DNA of 64,000 nucleotides from Goodfellowiella coeruleoviolacea (GTDB taxonomy: Bacteria > Actinomycetota > Actinomycetes > Mycobacteriales > Pseudonocardiaceae). Where the stretch lies: positions 1 to 64,000 of the forward strand of contig NZ_JAMTCK010000023.1 of the NCBI RefSeq assembly GCF_024171785.1, written 5' to 3'. Below, piece by piece: positions 1 through 7,522 of the stretch (its first letter is position 1; each line of letters opens with the position of its first letter). Below the pieces are notes generated by a model. That model searched no databases and was not told the origin of the DNA. It saw nothing but the letters and a program-made list of their open reading frames with translations. The position numbers and the translations under genes are program-made.

Positions 1-294
1 CTTGACCAAGTCGGGTGAGGACAGGTCGTGCTCGTGGGCCAACTCGGCCGCGGTGGCCTCACCGTCCACAAACCGGCGCACGACATCGAGTTTGAACTCG
101 AACGAGAACGACCGTGGGGTCGAATCCATGATCAGCGCTCCCGCGCCTCGGAGAAGCCAGCGGCGGTACAACCCTCTCACCGCGTCACGAGACACGCCCA
201 ACCGACCCGCGACGGACCTCGACCCGTGCCCCTCCCCGAACAACGCCACAGCAGCCTCACGCTGCCGCTCAGACAACGAACTACCTGGATGCAC
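1..294 (-). CDS. IS3-like transposase OrfA-type DNA-binding protein (partial, runs off the window)
   Basis: A reverse-strand reading frame begins at a GTG (292-294) preceded by a GGGGGAG ribosome site 6-7 nt away and stays open to base 1, giving 98 residues. Two helix-turn-helix segments are visible. The first (about residues 8-45) contains LSERQREAAVALF and GRLGVSRDAVRGLYRRW. The second (about residues 60-98) contains KLDVVRRFVDGEATAAELA. This arrangement is usual for the OrfA part of IS3-family transposases, which binds the element's ends; the catalytic DDE part would lie beyond the window. It starts 84 bp downstream of the TAGGCT box of the adjacent repeat element. The ATG at 127-129 would remove the first helix-turn-helix, so the GTG is preferred. 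Whether the element is intact cannot be judged. Confidence 0.7.
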   Translation of the reverse strand, partial: MHPGSSLSERQREAAVALFGEGHGSRSVAGRLGVSRDAVRGLYRRWLLRGAGALIMDSTPRSFSFEFKLDVVRRFVDGEATAAELAHEHDLSSPDLVK

Positions 295-316
295 GAACTG
301 CTCCCCCAAAGTCGGA

Positions 317-330
317 ACTGGATTTCCAGT
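317..330. repeat. Short palindrome upstream of the transposase gene
   Basis: ACTGGATTTCCAGT is an inverted repeat with 6-bp arms, lying about 25 bp upstream of the transposase start. It could be part of an insertion-sequence end or an operator. With only one end visible neither can be confirmed. Confidence 0.3.
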
Positions 331-342
331 CCAACTTCCGGG

Positions 343-500
343 GCCCACTTCACTCCCTGGGGGGCGACCCCTGCACCAGCCTATCCGCGCCCCGCCGCCG
401 CGCCAGGGGTGCGCACGCGGCTGTGGACAGCTCCAGCGGTTGTCCACAGTCGCGCGCGAGAGTCGGCAAAACCGTGCCAACCCGCGGCGGTTCTGCTACG
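343..500 (-). repeat. Dispersed DnaA-box/TAGGCT element, copy A (degenerate)
   Basis: Copy A carries the complement of TAGGCT (378-383), CTGTCCACA on the minus strand (422-430) and TTGTCCACA on the plus strand (440-448). Here the two boxes face each other, 18 bp apart start to start, and lie 38 bp from the hexamer. The other four copies have direct repeats at 19 bp and 39 bp. On the minus strand the hexamer is followed by the shared GC-rich tract (CAGGGG, then CCCCCC). TGCTAC near 494-499 sits at the same offset as in copies C and E. It is the most diverged copy and lies just upstream of the transposase gene. Confidence 0.65.
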
Positions 501-672
501 CGCCGACCCCTGGCTCGCGCCGACCCCTGGCTCGCGCCGACCCCTGGCCCGCGCCGGCCGCTGGGCCCGCGCCGGCCGCTGGGCCAACGCCGGCCGCTGG
601 GCCCGCGCCGGCCGCTGGGCCAACGCCGGCCAGTGGGCCAACGCCGGCCGCCGGGCCAACGCCCACCGCTGG
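498..672. repeat. Tandem repeat, 17-18 bp period, about ten degenerate units
   Basis: Three 17-bp units (CGCCGACCCCTGGCTCG type) run into about seven 18-bp units (CGCCGGCCGCTGGGCCCG type, alternating CCCG and CAAC endings). The array fills the gap after the end of the acyl-CoA carboxylase gene. All frames stay open only because the sequence is so GC-rich; no gene is called here. Confidence 0.8.
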
Positions 673-703
673 GCCGTCCACCCCTGACCCGCGCCGGCGC
701 GCG

Positions 704-2344
704 TCACAGCGGGATGTTGCCGTGCTTCTTGGGCGGCAGGGTCTCGCGCTTGTCCCGCAGCATCCGCAGCGCCCGCGCCACCTGGCCCCGCGTGTGCGAC
801 GGCGGGATGACCGCGTCCACGTAACCGCGCTCGGCGGCCACGTACGGGTTGCACAGGGTGTCCTCGTACTCCTGCTGCAACCGCGCGCGCAGCGCGTCCA
901 CGTCCTGGCCCTCGGCGGCGGCCGCGGCCAGCGTCTTGCGGTGCACGATGTTGGCCGCGCCCTGCGCGCCCATCACCGCGATCTGCGCGGTCGGCCAGGC
1001 CAGGTTGATGTCGGCGCCCAGGTGCTTGGAGCCCATCACGTCGTAGGCCCCGCCGTAGGCCTTGCGGGTGATCACGGTGACCAGTGGCACGGTCGCCTCG
1101 GCGTAGGCGTAGATCAGCTTGGCGCCCCGGCGGATGATGCCGTTCCACTCCTGGTCGGTGCCGGGCAGGAAGCCGGGCACGTCCACGAAGGTCAGCACCG
1201 GGATGTTGAACGCGTCGCAGGTGCGGACGAACCGCGCGGCCTTCTCGCTGGCGGCGATGTCCAGGCAGCCGGCGAACTGGGTGGGCTGGTTGGCCACCAC
1301 GCCCACGCTGTGCCCCTCGATCCGGCCGAAGCCGACCACGATGTTGGGCGCGTACAGCTGCTGCACCTCGAGGAACTCACCGTCGTCGAGGACCCGGGTG
1401 ATGACCTCGTGGATGTCGTAGGGCTGGTTGGCCGAGTCCGGGATGAGCGTGTCCAGCTCGCGGTCGGCGTCGGTGACGTTCTCCGCCACCGAGCCGCTGC
1501 CCACGTCCTCGGCGTCGAACACCGGCGGCTCGGACAGGTTGTTGGACGGCAGGAAGGACAGCAGCTCCTTGACGTAGGAGATGGCGTCGTCCTCGTCGGC
1601 GGCCAGGTAGTGGGCGTTGCCCGACTTGGTGTTGTGGGTGCGCCCGCCGCCCAGCTCCTCGAAGCCGACGTCCTCACCGGTGACCGTCTTGATCACGTCG
1701 GGGCCGGTGATGAACATGTGCGAGGTCTGGTCGACCATCACGGTGAAGTCGGTCAGCGCCGGGGAGTACACGTGGCCGCCGGCCGCCGCGCCCATGATCA
1801 GCGAGATCTGCGGCACCACGCCCGAGGCGTGGGTGTTGCGCCGGAAGATCTCGCCGTACAGGCCGAGCGAGACAACGCCCTCCTGGATGCGGGCGCCGCC
1901 GCCCTCGTTGATGCCCACGATCGGCCGGCCGGTCCTGATCGCCAGGTCCATCACCTTGACGATCTTCTCGCCGTAGACCTCGCCGAGCGAGCCGCCGAAC
2001 ACGGTCACGTCCTGGCTGAACACGCACACCGGCCGGCCGTCGACCGTGCCGTAGCCGGTCACCACGCCGTCGCCGTAGGGCCGGTTGCGCTCCTGGCCGA
2101 AGTTGGTCGAGCGGTGCCTGGCCAGCTCGTCGAGTTCGACGAACGAGCCGGGGTCGAGCAGCATGTCGATCCGCTCCCGGGCGGTCTTCTTGCCCTTGGC
2201 GTGCTGCTTCTCCACCGCACGCGCGGACCCGGCGTGCACTGCCTCGTCGGTGCGCCGGTACAGGTCGGCGAGCTTGCCAGCCGTGGTGTGGATGTCGGGC
2301 AGCTCGGCGGGAACGTCGCCGATGGGCGCGGTCGCACTGCTCAT
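704..2344 (-). CDS. accD5: Acyl-CoA (propionyl-CoA type) carboxylase beta subunit
   Basis: This 546-residue protein is the carboxyltransferase subunit of an acyl-CoA carboxylase. It moves carboxyl groups from biotin on the alpha subunit to propionyl- or acetyl-CoA, supplying methylmalonyl/malonyl-CoA for lipid synthesis in the cytoplasm. Length and both crotonase-like halves match the family. The N-terminal half holds [12 protein letters not shown], an oxyanion-hole glycine run (about residue 147); the C-terminal half holds [13 protein letters not shown] (about 450) and ends with the family-typical KKHGNIPL. It diverges from birA, whose product attaches biotin to the partner subunit; the same pair (Rv3280/birA) occurs in M. 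tuberculosis. The ATG has no clear ribosome site, and a TACGCT box 8 nt upstream suggests a leaderless mRNA. Substrate preference is inferred from synteny only. Confidence 0.93.
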   Translation of the reverse strand: MSSATAPIGDVPAELPDIHTTAGKLADLYRRTDEAVHAGSARAVEKQHAKGKKTARERIDMLLDPGSFVELDELARHRSTNFGQERNRPYGDGVVTGYGTVDGRPVCVFSQDVTVFGGSLGEVYGEKIVKVMDLAIRTGRPIVGINEGGGARIQEGVVSLGLYGEIFRRNTHASGVVPQISLIMGAAAGGHVYSPALTDFTVMVDQTSHMFITGPDVIKTVTGEDVGFEELGGGRTHNTKSGNAHYLAADEDDAISYVKELLSFLPSNNLSEPPVFDAEDVGSGSVAENVTDADRELDTLIPDSANQPYDIHEVITRVLDDGEFLEVQQLYAPNIVVGFGRIEGHSVGVVANQPTQFAGCLDIAASEKAARFVRTCDAFNIPVLTFVDVPGFLPGTDQEWNGIIRRGAKLIYAYAEATVPLVTVITRKAYGGAYDVMGSKHLGADINLAWPTAQIAVMGAQGAANIVHRKTLAAAAAEGQDVDALRARLQQEYEDTLCNPYVAAERGYVDAVIPPSHTRGQVARALRMLRDKRETLPPKKHGNIPL

Positions 2345-2352
2345 GACTGGTC

Positions 2353-2383
2353 AGCGTAGCCAGCACTGGCTGGCACCGGGCAA
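2353..2383 (-). promoter_or_regulatory. Probable leaderless promoter of the carboxylase gene
   Basis: On the minus strand TTGCCC (2378-2383) and TACGCT (2353-2358) are 19 bp apart, and TACGCT ends 8 nt before the ATG. The -10 fit is good but the spacer is long. The 300-bp gap between the divergent carboxylase and birA genes (2345-2644) shows nothing else recognisable. Confidence 0.4.
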
Positions 2384-2631
2384 GACGTCACCAACCTCAC
2401 GCACTGTCCGCCACCACCACACCACCGGCTGTCGCGGTCGGTCGGGCTTGACCTCCAGTGCGGTTCAGGTCGCAGGCTGTCCGGCGTCCGCGCTCGCACC
2501 GCGGCACGCCGTTCCGCTCCACCCGCTGTCCAGCTCCGACCGGCGGGTGGAGCGGAACACGCGGCGCCCCACCCGCACGCCGACGGCCACGGCGGTGCGC
2601 GCGCCCCTGTGCCGGCCGGCCGGGTGGGCCC

Positions 2632-2637
2632 TACCCT
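2632..2637 (+). promoter_or_regulatory. -10 box of birA (leaderless start)
   Basis: TACCCT lies 7 nt before GTG 2645, so transcription would begin at the start codon. The same TACCCT-N7-GTG layout precedes the glycosyltransferase gene at 48792. Confidence 0.55.
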
Positions 2638-2644
2638 GCTGTCC

Positions 2645-3475
2645 GTGAACCGCCCCCTCGACGTCCACGCGCTGCGCGCCGCACTGGTGGCGCCCACCGG
2701 CCCGTACGCCGCACTCACCGTGCTGGACAGCACCGGCTCCACCAACGCCGACCTGGCCGAGGCCGCCGGTGCCGGCGCGGCCGACCGCACCGTGCTCATC
2801 GCCGAGGAGCAGACCGCCGGCCGGGGCCGCCAGCAGCGGGAGTGGAGTTCGCCCAAGGGGTCCGGGCTGTACGTGAGCGTGCTGCTGCGGCCGGCCGGGG
2901 TGCCCGCCGCCCGGCTGTCCTGGCTGCCGCTGTTGGCCGGGGTGGCCCTCGTCGCCGCCATCGGCGAGCTGACCACCCTGACCGCCGCGCTGAAGTGGCC
3001 CAACGACCTGCTGATCGGCCCGGAGCAGCGCAAGGCCGCGGGCATCCTGGCCGAGGCGGTGAGCGCGCCGGCCGACCGCGCCGTGGTGGTGGGCATGGGC
3101 ATCAACGTCAGTCAGGACCCGGCCGAGCTGCCGGTCCGGCCGGGCGCGCTGCCACCGACCTCGCTGGTCGCCGCCGGCGCCACCGACCTGTCCCGGCAGG
3201 AGCTGGCCGCCGCGCTGCTCCGCCGGTTCGCCGAGCTGGAGCGCGAGTGGCGGGCGAGCGGGGGCGACCCGAGCCGCAGCGGACTGTGGCAGGCCTACCG
3301 GGAGGTGTGCGCCACCATCGGCCAGCAGGTCCGGGTGGAGTTCCCCGACGGCACCGCGCTCACCGGCGCGGCCGTCGGCGTGGACGAGGACGGCCGGTTG
3401 ACCGTGCGCGACCCCGCCGGGGTGCAGCGGTCACTGTCCGCGGGTGACGTGGTGCACGTGCGACCGGTGCGCTGA
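2645..3475 (+). CDS. birA: Biotin--[acetyl-CoA-carboxylase] ligase
   Basis: This 276-residue enzyme activates biotin with ATP and joins it to the lysine of biotin carboxyl-carrier domains, here presumably on the alpha subunit partnering the adjacent carboxylase. The N-terminal catalytic domain shows the ligase signature GRGRQQREWSSPKGSGLY (from about residue 59) and LKWPNDLL with the catalytic lysine (about residue 116). The last 50 residues form the small C-terminal beta domain. There is no N-terminal helix-turn-helix, so it is a ligase without repressor function. GTG 2645 is chosen because TACCCT sits 7 nt upstream and the protein then begins just before the conserved region. An in-frame start 36 nt upstream lacks support. 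Confidence 0.93.
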   Translation: MNRPLDVHALRAALVAPTGPYAALTVLDSTGSTNADLAEAAGAGAADRTVLIAEEQTAGRGRQQREWSSPKGSGLYVSVLLRPAGVPAARLSWLPLLAGVALVAAIGELTTLTAALKWPNDLLIGPEQRKAAGILAEAVSAPADRAVVVGMGINVSQDPAELPVRPGALPPTSLVAAGATDLSRQELAAALLRRFAELEREWRASGGDPSRSGLWQAYREVCATIGQQVRVEFPDGTALTGAAVGVDEDGRLTVRDPAGVQRSLSAGDVVHVRPVR

Positions 3476-3724
3476 GCGCCGCGCCGGCAGGAGGCCGACC
3501 GGCAGGACCCGACCGGCGGACCCGACCGGCGGACCCCACCGGGAAGCCCCCACCGGGGGGCACCGTGCCCGGTGAGCCGGCACCGCCGCCGCCGCCGGCG
3601 AGCTGACCTGGCTCGGCGCCCCTGGCAACCACGGCTACCGCCGGTACGGTGAGCGAGGCACCGGTGTTGATCCTGGTCGACACCGACCCGCCGACCTTGC
3701 GGTGTGACGTACGGAGGGACCGCT

Positions 3725-4264
3725 GTGGCCTACCCAGACGACCTGCTCAGTGAGGGCGAGTACGTCGTGATCCACAAGCACCCGCACTGGAAGATGCTGA
3801 TCTTCCCGGTGCTGGTGTTCCTGATCACCGTCGGTGCTGGCGCGTACCTGGCCGCGCTGGTCGCGGAGCAGAGCTGGAACACGATCGCCTGGGGTGTCAT
3901 CGGGGTGATCGCGGCAGTGCTGATCATCTGGCTGGTGCTGACCCCGCTCGTGCGCTGGCGCACCACGCACTTCATCGTCACCAGCGACCGGGTCATGTCC
4001 CGGGAGGGCGTGCTCAACCGGGTCGGCCTGGACATCCCGCTGTCCCGGATCAACAGCGTGCGCTTCGAGCACGGCCTGCTGGACCGGATCGTCGGCTGCG
4101 GCACGCTGATCATCGAGTCCGCCGCGGACGAACCGCTGCAGTTCGACGACATCCCGCAGGTGGAGCGGGTGCACTCGCTGCTGTACCGGGAGGTCAACGA
4201 CAACCCGCACGACGACCTCCACCCCGACTTCCACCCCGACCTGCGGCACTTCGAGGAGAGGTGA
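3725..4264 (+). CDS. PH-domain membrane protein (YdbS-like, Rv3278c-type)
   Basis: A 179-residue protein with two adjacent membrane helices (about residues 20-42 and 50-70), followed by a bacterial PH-like domain containing TTHFIVTSDRVMSREGVL and DIPLSRINSVRFEHG. This is the usual YdbS/DUF304 layout, in which the PH domain faces the cytoplasm; its ligand is unknown. It follows birA directly, as in M. tuberculosis. GTG 3725 has a GGAGGG site 6 nt upstream, which favours it over the start 21 nt earlier. The C-terminus ends in an unusual His/Asp/Pro-rich tail (DDLHPDFHPDLRHFEER). Its stop overlaps the next start by 4 bp, indicating translational coupling. Confidence 0.85.
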   Translation: MAYPDDLLSEGEYVVIHKHPHWKMLIFPVLVFLITVGAGAYLAALVAEQSWNTIAWGVIGVIAAVLIIWLVLTPLVRWRTTHFIVTSDRVMSREGVLNRVGLDIPLSRINSVRFEHGLLDRIVGCGTLIIESAADEPLQFDDIPQVERVHSLLYREVNDNPHDDLHPDFHPDLRHFEER

Positions 4265-5232
4265 GTCGGGTGGGCGCGCGCGAGGTGGGCCTGCCCGAGC
4301 TGGCCCCGTTCCCGGAACCGCACACCCTGCCCGAGCGGGTCACCATCTGGGAGGTGGGGGCCAGGGACGGCCTGCAGAACGAGTCGACCGTGGTGCCGGT
4401 CGAGGTCAAGCTGGAGTTCCTGGACCGGCTGGCCGACGCCGGGCTGACCGTGCTGGAGGCGACCAGCTTCGTGCACCCCCGCTGGGTGCCGCAGTTGGCC
4501 GACGCCGAGGAGCTGATGCGCCGGCTGTCCCGCCGCGCCGGGGTCCGCTACCCGGTGCTGGTGCCCAACGAGCGCGGCCTGGAGCGGGCCGTGGCCGCCG
4601 GGGTCGAGCAGATCGCGGTGTTCGCCAGTGCCACCGAGAGCTTTGCCCGGCGCAACCTCAACCGCGGTCTGGACGAGCAGTTCGCCATGTTCGAGCCGGT
4701 GGTGGGCCGGGCGGTGAGCGCCGAGGGCATGGCGGTGACCGGCTACGTCTCCATGTGCTTCGGCGACCCGTGGGAGGGCGCGGTCAGCGCCGACCAGGTG
4801 GTCCGGGTCGGGCTGCGCCTGTTCGACCTGGGCTGCTCCCGGCTGTCGCTGGGCGACACCATCGGCGTGGCCACACCCGGGCAGGTGACCCGGCTGCTCA
4901 CCGCGTTCGCCGACGCGGGCGTGGCCATGGCCGACCTGTCCGTGCACTTCCACGACACCTACGGGCAGGCGCTGGCCAACACGCTCACCGCACTGCGCCT
5001 CGGGGTGTCCAATGTGGACTCGTCAGCCGGTGGGCTGGGCGGCTGCCCCTACGCCGAGTCGGCCACCGGCAACCTGGCCACCGAGGACCTGGTGTGGATG
5101 CTCGACGGCCTGGGCATCCAGCACGGCGTTGACCTGGACGCCCTGGTGCGCACCAGCGTGTGGATGGCCGAGCGGCTCGGCCGGCCCAGCCCGTCCCGGG
5201 TGGTCCGGGCGCTGGGTGGCGGCCGGGGCTGA
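4261..5232 (+). CDS. Hydroxymethylglutaryl-CoA lyase
   Basis: This 323-residue enzyme of the DRE-TIM metallolyase superfamily splits HMG-CoA into acetoacetate and acetyl-CoA, the last step of leucine degradation. Family features are the opening VTIWEVGARDGLQNE with a metal/substrate-binding Arg-Asp pair (about residues 30-44), LEATSFVHPRWVPQLAD, the metal-binding VHFHDTYGQ, and the active-site loop SAGGLGGCPYAESATGN with the catalytic cysteine. The GTG start overlaps the stop of the PH-protein gene (GTGA), so the two are probably one operon. The link to the PH protein looks like neighbourhood rather than function. Confidence 0.92.
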   Translation: MSRVGAREVGLPELAPFPEPHTLPERVTIWEVGARDGLQNESTVVPVEVKLEFLDRLADAGLTVLEATSFVHPRWVPQLADAEELMRRLSRRAGVRYPVLVPNERGLERAVAAGVEQIAVFASATESFARRNLNRGLDEQFAMFEPVVGRAVSAEGMAVTGYVSMCFGDPWEGAVSADQVVRVGLRLFDLGCSRLSLGDTIGVATPGQVTRLLTAFADAGVAMADLSVHFHDTYGQALANTLTALRLGVSNVDSSAGGLGGCPYAESATGNLATEDLVWMLDGLGIQHGVDLDALVRTSVWMAERLGRPSPSRVVRALGGGRG

Positions 5233-5317
5233 CCGACCGGGGCGGGGCTCACCGGGTGAGACGGGCGTGAGCGGGCGAGACGGGCGTGACGGCGTGAACG
5301 GCAACGGAGGCGACGGC

Positions 5318-6037
5318 GTGGACAGGGCGGCGGGGTTGTCTGCCTTATCGAGCGGTGCGGTGGGCCAGCGGCCACCCTGGGCGGAGCGGCTGCACTGGGT
5401 GGCGGGCACCCCGGTGCTGGCCTGGCAGAGCGAGCACCCGTGGCTGGCGCTGTCCTCGGCCGTGCACGGCGGCGGTCTCGGCGAGCGGCGCTGGGTGATC
5501 AACGCCAGCGTGGAGAAGGGCTACGACCGGCCCGACCCGGACCGGCACGTCACCGAGATGGCCGACGAGATCGGCCTCACCGGACCGGGAGTCGGCCTGC
5601 TCACCGCGGTGGACGTGCGGCTCGCCGTGCTCGGCGCGGACAGCGGGGTGGTGGTGTCGGCGACCACCGGGATCGGCCTGCACCCCACCTGGGCGGCCAG
5701 CCCGGCTCCGGCGGTGGCGTCCCCGGAACCGGGCACCATCAACACCATCTGCTGGCTGCCCGTGCGGCTGAGCGAGTCCGCGCTGGTCAACGCCGTGATG
5801 ACGGTGACGGAGGCCAAGGCGCAGGTGCTCAGGCAGGCCGGGGTGCCCGGCACCGGCACGCCCACCGACTCGGTGGTGCTGCTGTGCCCCACGACCGGTC
5901 CGGCCGAGCGGTACGGCGGTCCCCGCTCCTCGGTCGGCTCGGCGCTGGCCCGTGCCGCGCACGCCGCGGTCGAGGCCGGCCTGCGCCTGTTGACCACCGG
6001 CGGCTATGCCCGGAGCGAGTGGCCGTCCCGGGGCTAG
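5318..6037 (+). CDS. cbiZ: Adenosylcobinamide amidohydrolase (CbiZ family)
   Basis: A 239-residue cytoplasmic protein of the CbiZ family, which cleaves the amide bond in adenosylcobinamide to give adenosylcobyric acid during corrinoid salvage. Typical stretches are the central GTINTICWLPVRLSESALVN and, right after it, TEAKAQVLRQAGVPGTGTPT followed by DSVVLLCP. GTG 5318 is chosen because GGAGG lies 7 nt upstream; an earlier in-frame GTG would add only low-complexity residues. No other cobalamin gene is visible nearby. Its TAG stop shares a CTAG palindrome with the stop of the converging MaoC-fold gene. Confidence 0.85.
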   Translation: MDRAAGLSALSSGAVGQRPPWAERLHWVAGTPVLAWQSEHPWLALSSAVHGGGLGERRWVINASVEKGYDRPDPDRHVTEMADEIGLTGPGVGLLTAVDVRLAVLGADSGVVVSATTGIGLHPTWAASPAPAVASPEPGTINTICWLPVRLSESALVNAVMTVTEAKAQVLRQAGVPGTGTPTDSVVLLCPTTGPAERYGGPRSSVGSALARAAHAAVEAGLRLLTTGGYARSEWPSRG

Positions 6038-6519
6038 TCCTGGCCGGCCGGACCGTCGTCCTGCCGCGGCTGGTCGGCGTCCCGGCAGCCGAACATGCCG
6101 GTGAAGGCGAGCCGCAGCACGCACCGCTCGCCGCGGTGGGCGGTGCCGCGCATGTCCACCATGCCCAGGTTGGGTCGGGTGCGCGAGCGCCGGGCGCCGA
6201 GCACCTCCAGTTGGCAGCGCAGCACGTCCCCCGGGAACACCGGGGCCAGCCAGGACAGTTCCCGGCAGCCGGGGGAGCCCTGTGAGGTGGAGCCGGCCAG
6301 CACGTGGTCGACGTAGGCCCGCATCCACAGCGACGCGGTGAACCAGCCCGACGCGCACAGCCCGCCCAGCACGGACTGGCGGCCGGCCTCCTCGTCGAGG
6401 TGGAAGGGCTGGGGGTCGAACCGCTCGGCGAAGGCCAGCATCTCCGCGCGGTCCACGGTGCTCTCCCCCAGGTCGATGACCCGGCCGGGGACAAGATCTT
6501 CGAAGGCGGTAGTGGTCAC
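6034..6519 (-). CDS. MaoC-fold hydratase-like protein
   Basis: A 161-residue hot-dog-fold protein of the MaoC-like dehydratase family. The opening FEDLVPGRVIDLGESTVDRAEM and DPQPFHLDEEAG, carrying the catalytic Asp-x-x-x-x-His pair of the R-hydratase motif, are clear, followed by LGGLCASGWFTASLWMR. Such enzymes hydrate 2-enoyl-CoAs, but many single-domain members have unknown substrates. It starts at GTG 6517-6519 and converges on cbiZ with a 4-bp overlap of stop codons. The last 15 residues are low-complexity (RQDDGPAGQD). Confidence 0.82.
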   Translation of the reverse strand: MTTTAFEDLVPGRVIDLGESTVDRAEMLAFAERFDPQPFHLDEEAGRQSVLGGLCASGWFTASLWMRAYVDHVLAGSTSQGSPGCRELSWLAPVFPGDVLRCQLEVLGARRSRTRPNLGMVDMRGTAHRGERCVLRLAFTGMFGCRDADQPRQDDGPAGQD

Positions 6520-6690
6520 CCCGCCGATCCTGACAGCTCCGGGAAATACACCCGAACGGGGGGAACCGGAGTTGCGGACCGCACGTCAAAGAAGGGACCG
6601 ACCGACGTTGTGCTGTCGGCATCGCCGGTGGACGCGCCCGCCGTCGGCCTGCCGAAGCGCCGTGCCCGGCAACACGAACCGGAGGTGGCC

Positions 6691-7194
6691 GTGACTACCG
6701 ACCACCGGGCCCAGGTGGACGAACTGCTCGCGGACTACCGGCGCAGTAGAGAGCTGCTCGGGTCCGTTCAGCGCGCGCTCGCCGCCGTCAGCGAATCCGC
6801 CACCAGCGCGGACGGCACGGTGACCGCCACCAGCGGGGCCGAGGGCAGACTCACCGGCCTGGTGATCGACCAGGCCGCCTACCACCGGCACCGGCCGGCC
6901 GAACTGGCCGACCTGGTGGTGCGGACGGCGGCCGCCGCGGCGGCCAAGGCGGCGGCGGCCGCCCAGCGCGAGCTGTCCCCGATCCTGCCGGCCGGTTCTG
7001 ATCCCGCGGCCGTGCTCGCCGGTTCGGCCGACCTGCGCCCGGATGAGCTGGCCCCGGACGAGCCGGCCGGTCCCGCCGGCGGCACCCGGGCCCGGCCCGC
7101 CCCCGTCCCGGACGACGACGAGGACGAGGACGAGGACAGCAACGAGGACCGGCAGACCTGGCTGCGCGGGGACAGCTACCGGAGGGCACGGTGA
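6691..7194 (+). CDS. YbaB/EbfC-like protein of a type VII secretion cassette
   Basis: A 167-residue protein whose first 105 residues resemble the YbaB/EbfC fold: a helix (QVDELLADYRRSRELLGSVQ), a short beta region (SADGTVTATSGAEGRLTGLV) and a closing alanine-rich helix. Actinobacterial T7SS effector cassettes often begin with such a gene. Whether it binds DNA or acts as a chaperone is not known. The C-terminus is very acidic (DDDEDEDEDSNED). GTG 6691 has GGAGG 5 nt upstream. Its stop overlaps the WXG100-like start by 4 bp (GTGA), so this begins an operon of four genes running to 10836. Confidence 0.72.
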   Translation: MTTDHRAQVDELLADYRRSRELLGSVQRALAAVSESATSADGTVTATSGAEGRLTGLVIDQAAYHRHRPAELADLVVRTAAAAAAKAAAAAQRELSPILPAGSDPAAVLAGSADLRPDELAPDEPAGPAGGTRARPAPVPDDDEDEDEDSNEDRQTWLRGDSYRRAR

Positions 7195-7511
7195 CCACCA
7201 ACGGATTCCGCAGCGACAACGAGCGGCTGCTCACCGGCGCCACCCAGTTGACCGCGGCGGGCGAGCAGGCCAGGCAGATCGCCGCTCGGTTGCAGCGGGA
7301 ACTGGCCGCGCTGGGGGAGTGCTGGGGCGCGGACGCGATCGGCCGCAGCTTCGCGCAGCGGCACGTGCCCGCCGCCCAGTCCACCATGGCCCGGCTGGAC
7401 GAACTGAGCGAACAGCTGCACGACGTGGGCCGGCGGTTCGCCGACACGGCCGCCGCCTACCAGCAGGTCGAACACGACAACGCCGCCCGACTGCGCGGGA
7501 CCGAGGGCTGA
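7191..7511 (+). CDS. WXG100-like small protein (type VII secretion target)
   Basis: A 106-residue all-helical protein with the size and helix-turn-helix hairpin layout of WXG100 proteins. The expected turn is GECWGADAIG, in which W-G-A replaces strict W-x-G, between two long helices. Such proteins form dimers and escort larger substrates through the ESX/T7SS channel. It is translationally coupled to the YbaB-like gene (overlap GTGA) and followed 11 nt later by the TNT toxin, its likely secretion partner. Confidence 0.72.
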   Translation: MTTNGFRSDNERLLTGATQLTAAGEQARQIAARLQRELAALGECWGADAIGRSFAQRHVPAAQSTMARLDELSEQLHDVGRRFADTAAAYQQVEHDNAARLRGTEG

Positions 7512-7522
7512 GGGGGAACGCG

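Noticed and set aside
343..500. Chromosomal replication origin, because of clustered DnaA-box-like nonamers
   Set aside because: Only two boxes per copy, five scattered copies, no AT-rich unwinding region and no dnaA, dnaN or gyr genes nearby.
2..2359. Long plus-strand open frame of 785 codons opposite the carboxylase gene
   Set aside because: It mirrors the real carboxylase gene in the complementary frame. Such shadows are expected at very high GC, and it has no domains or sensible start.
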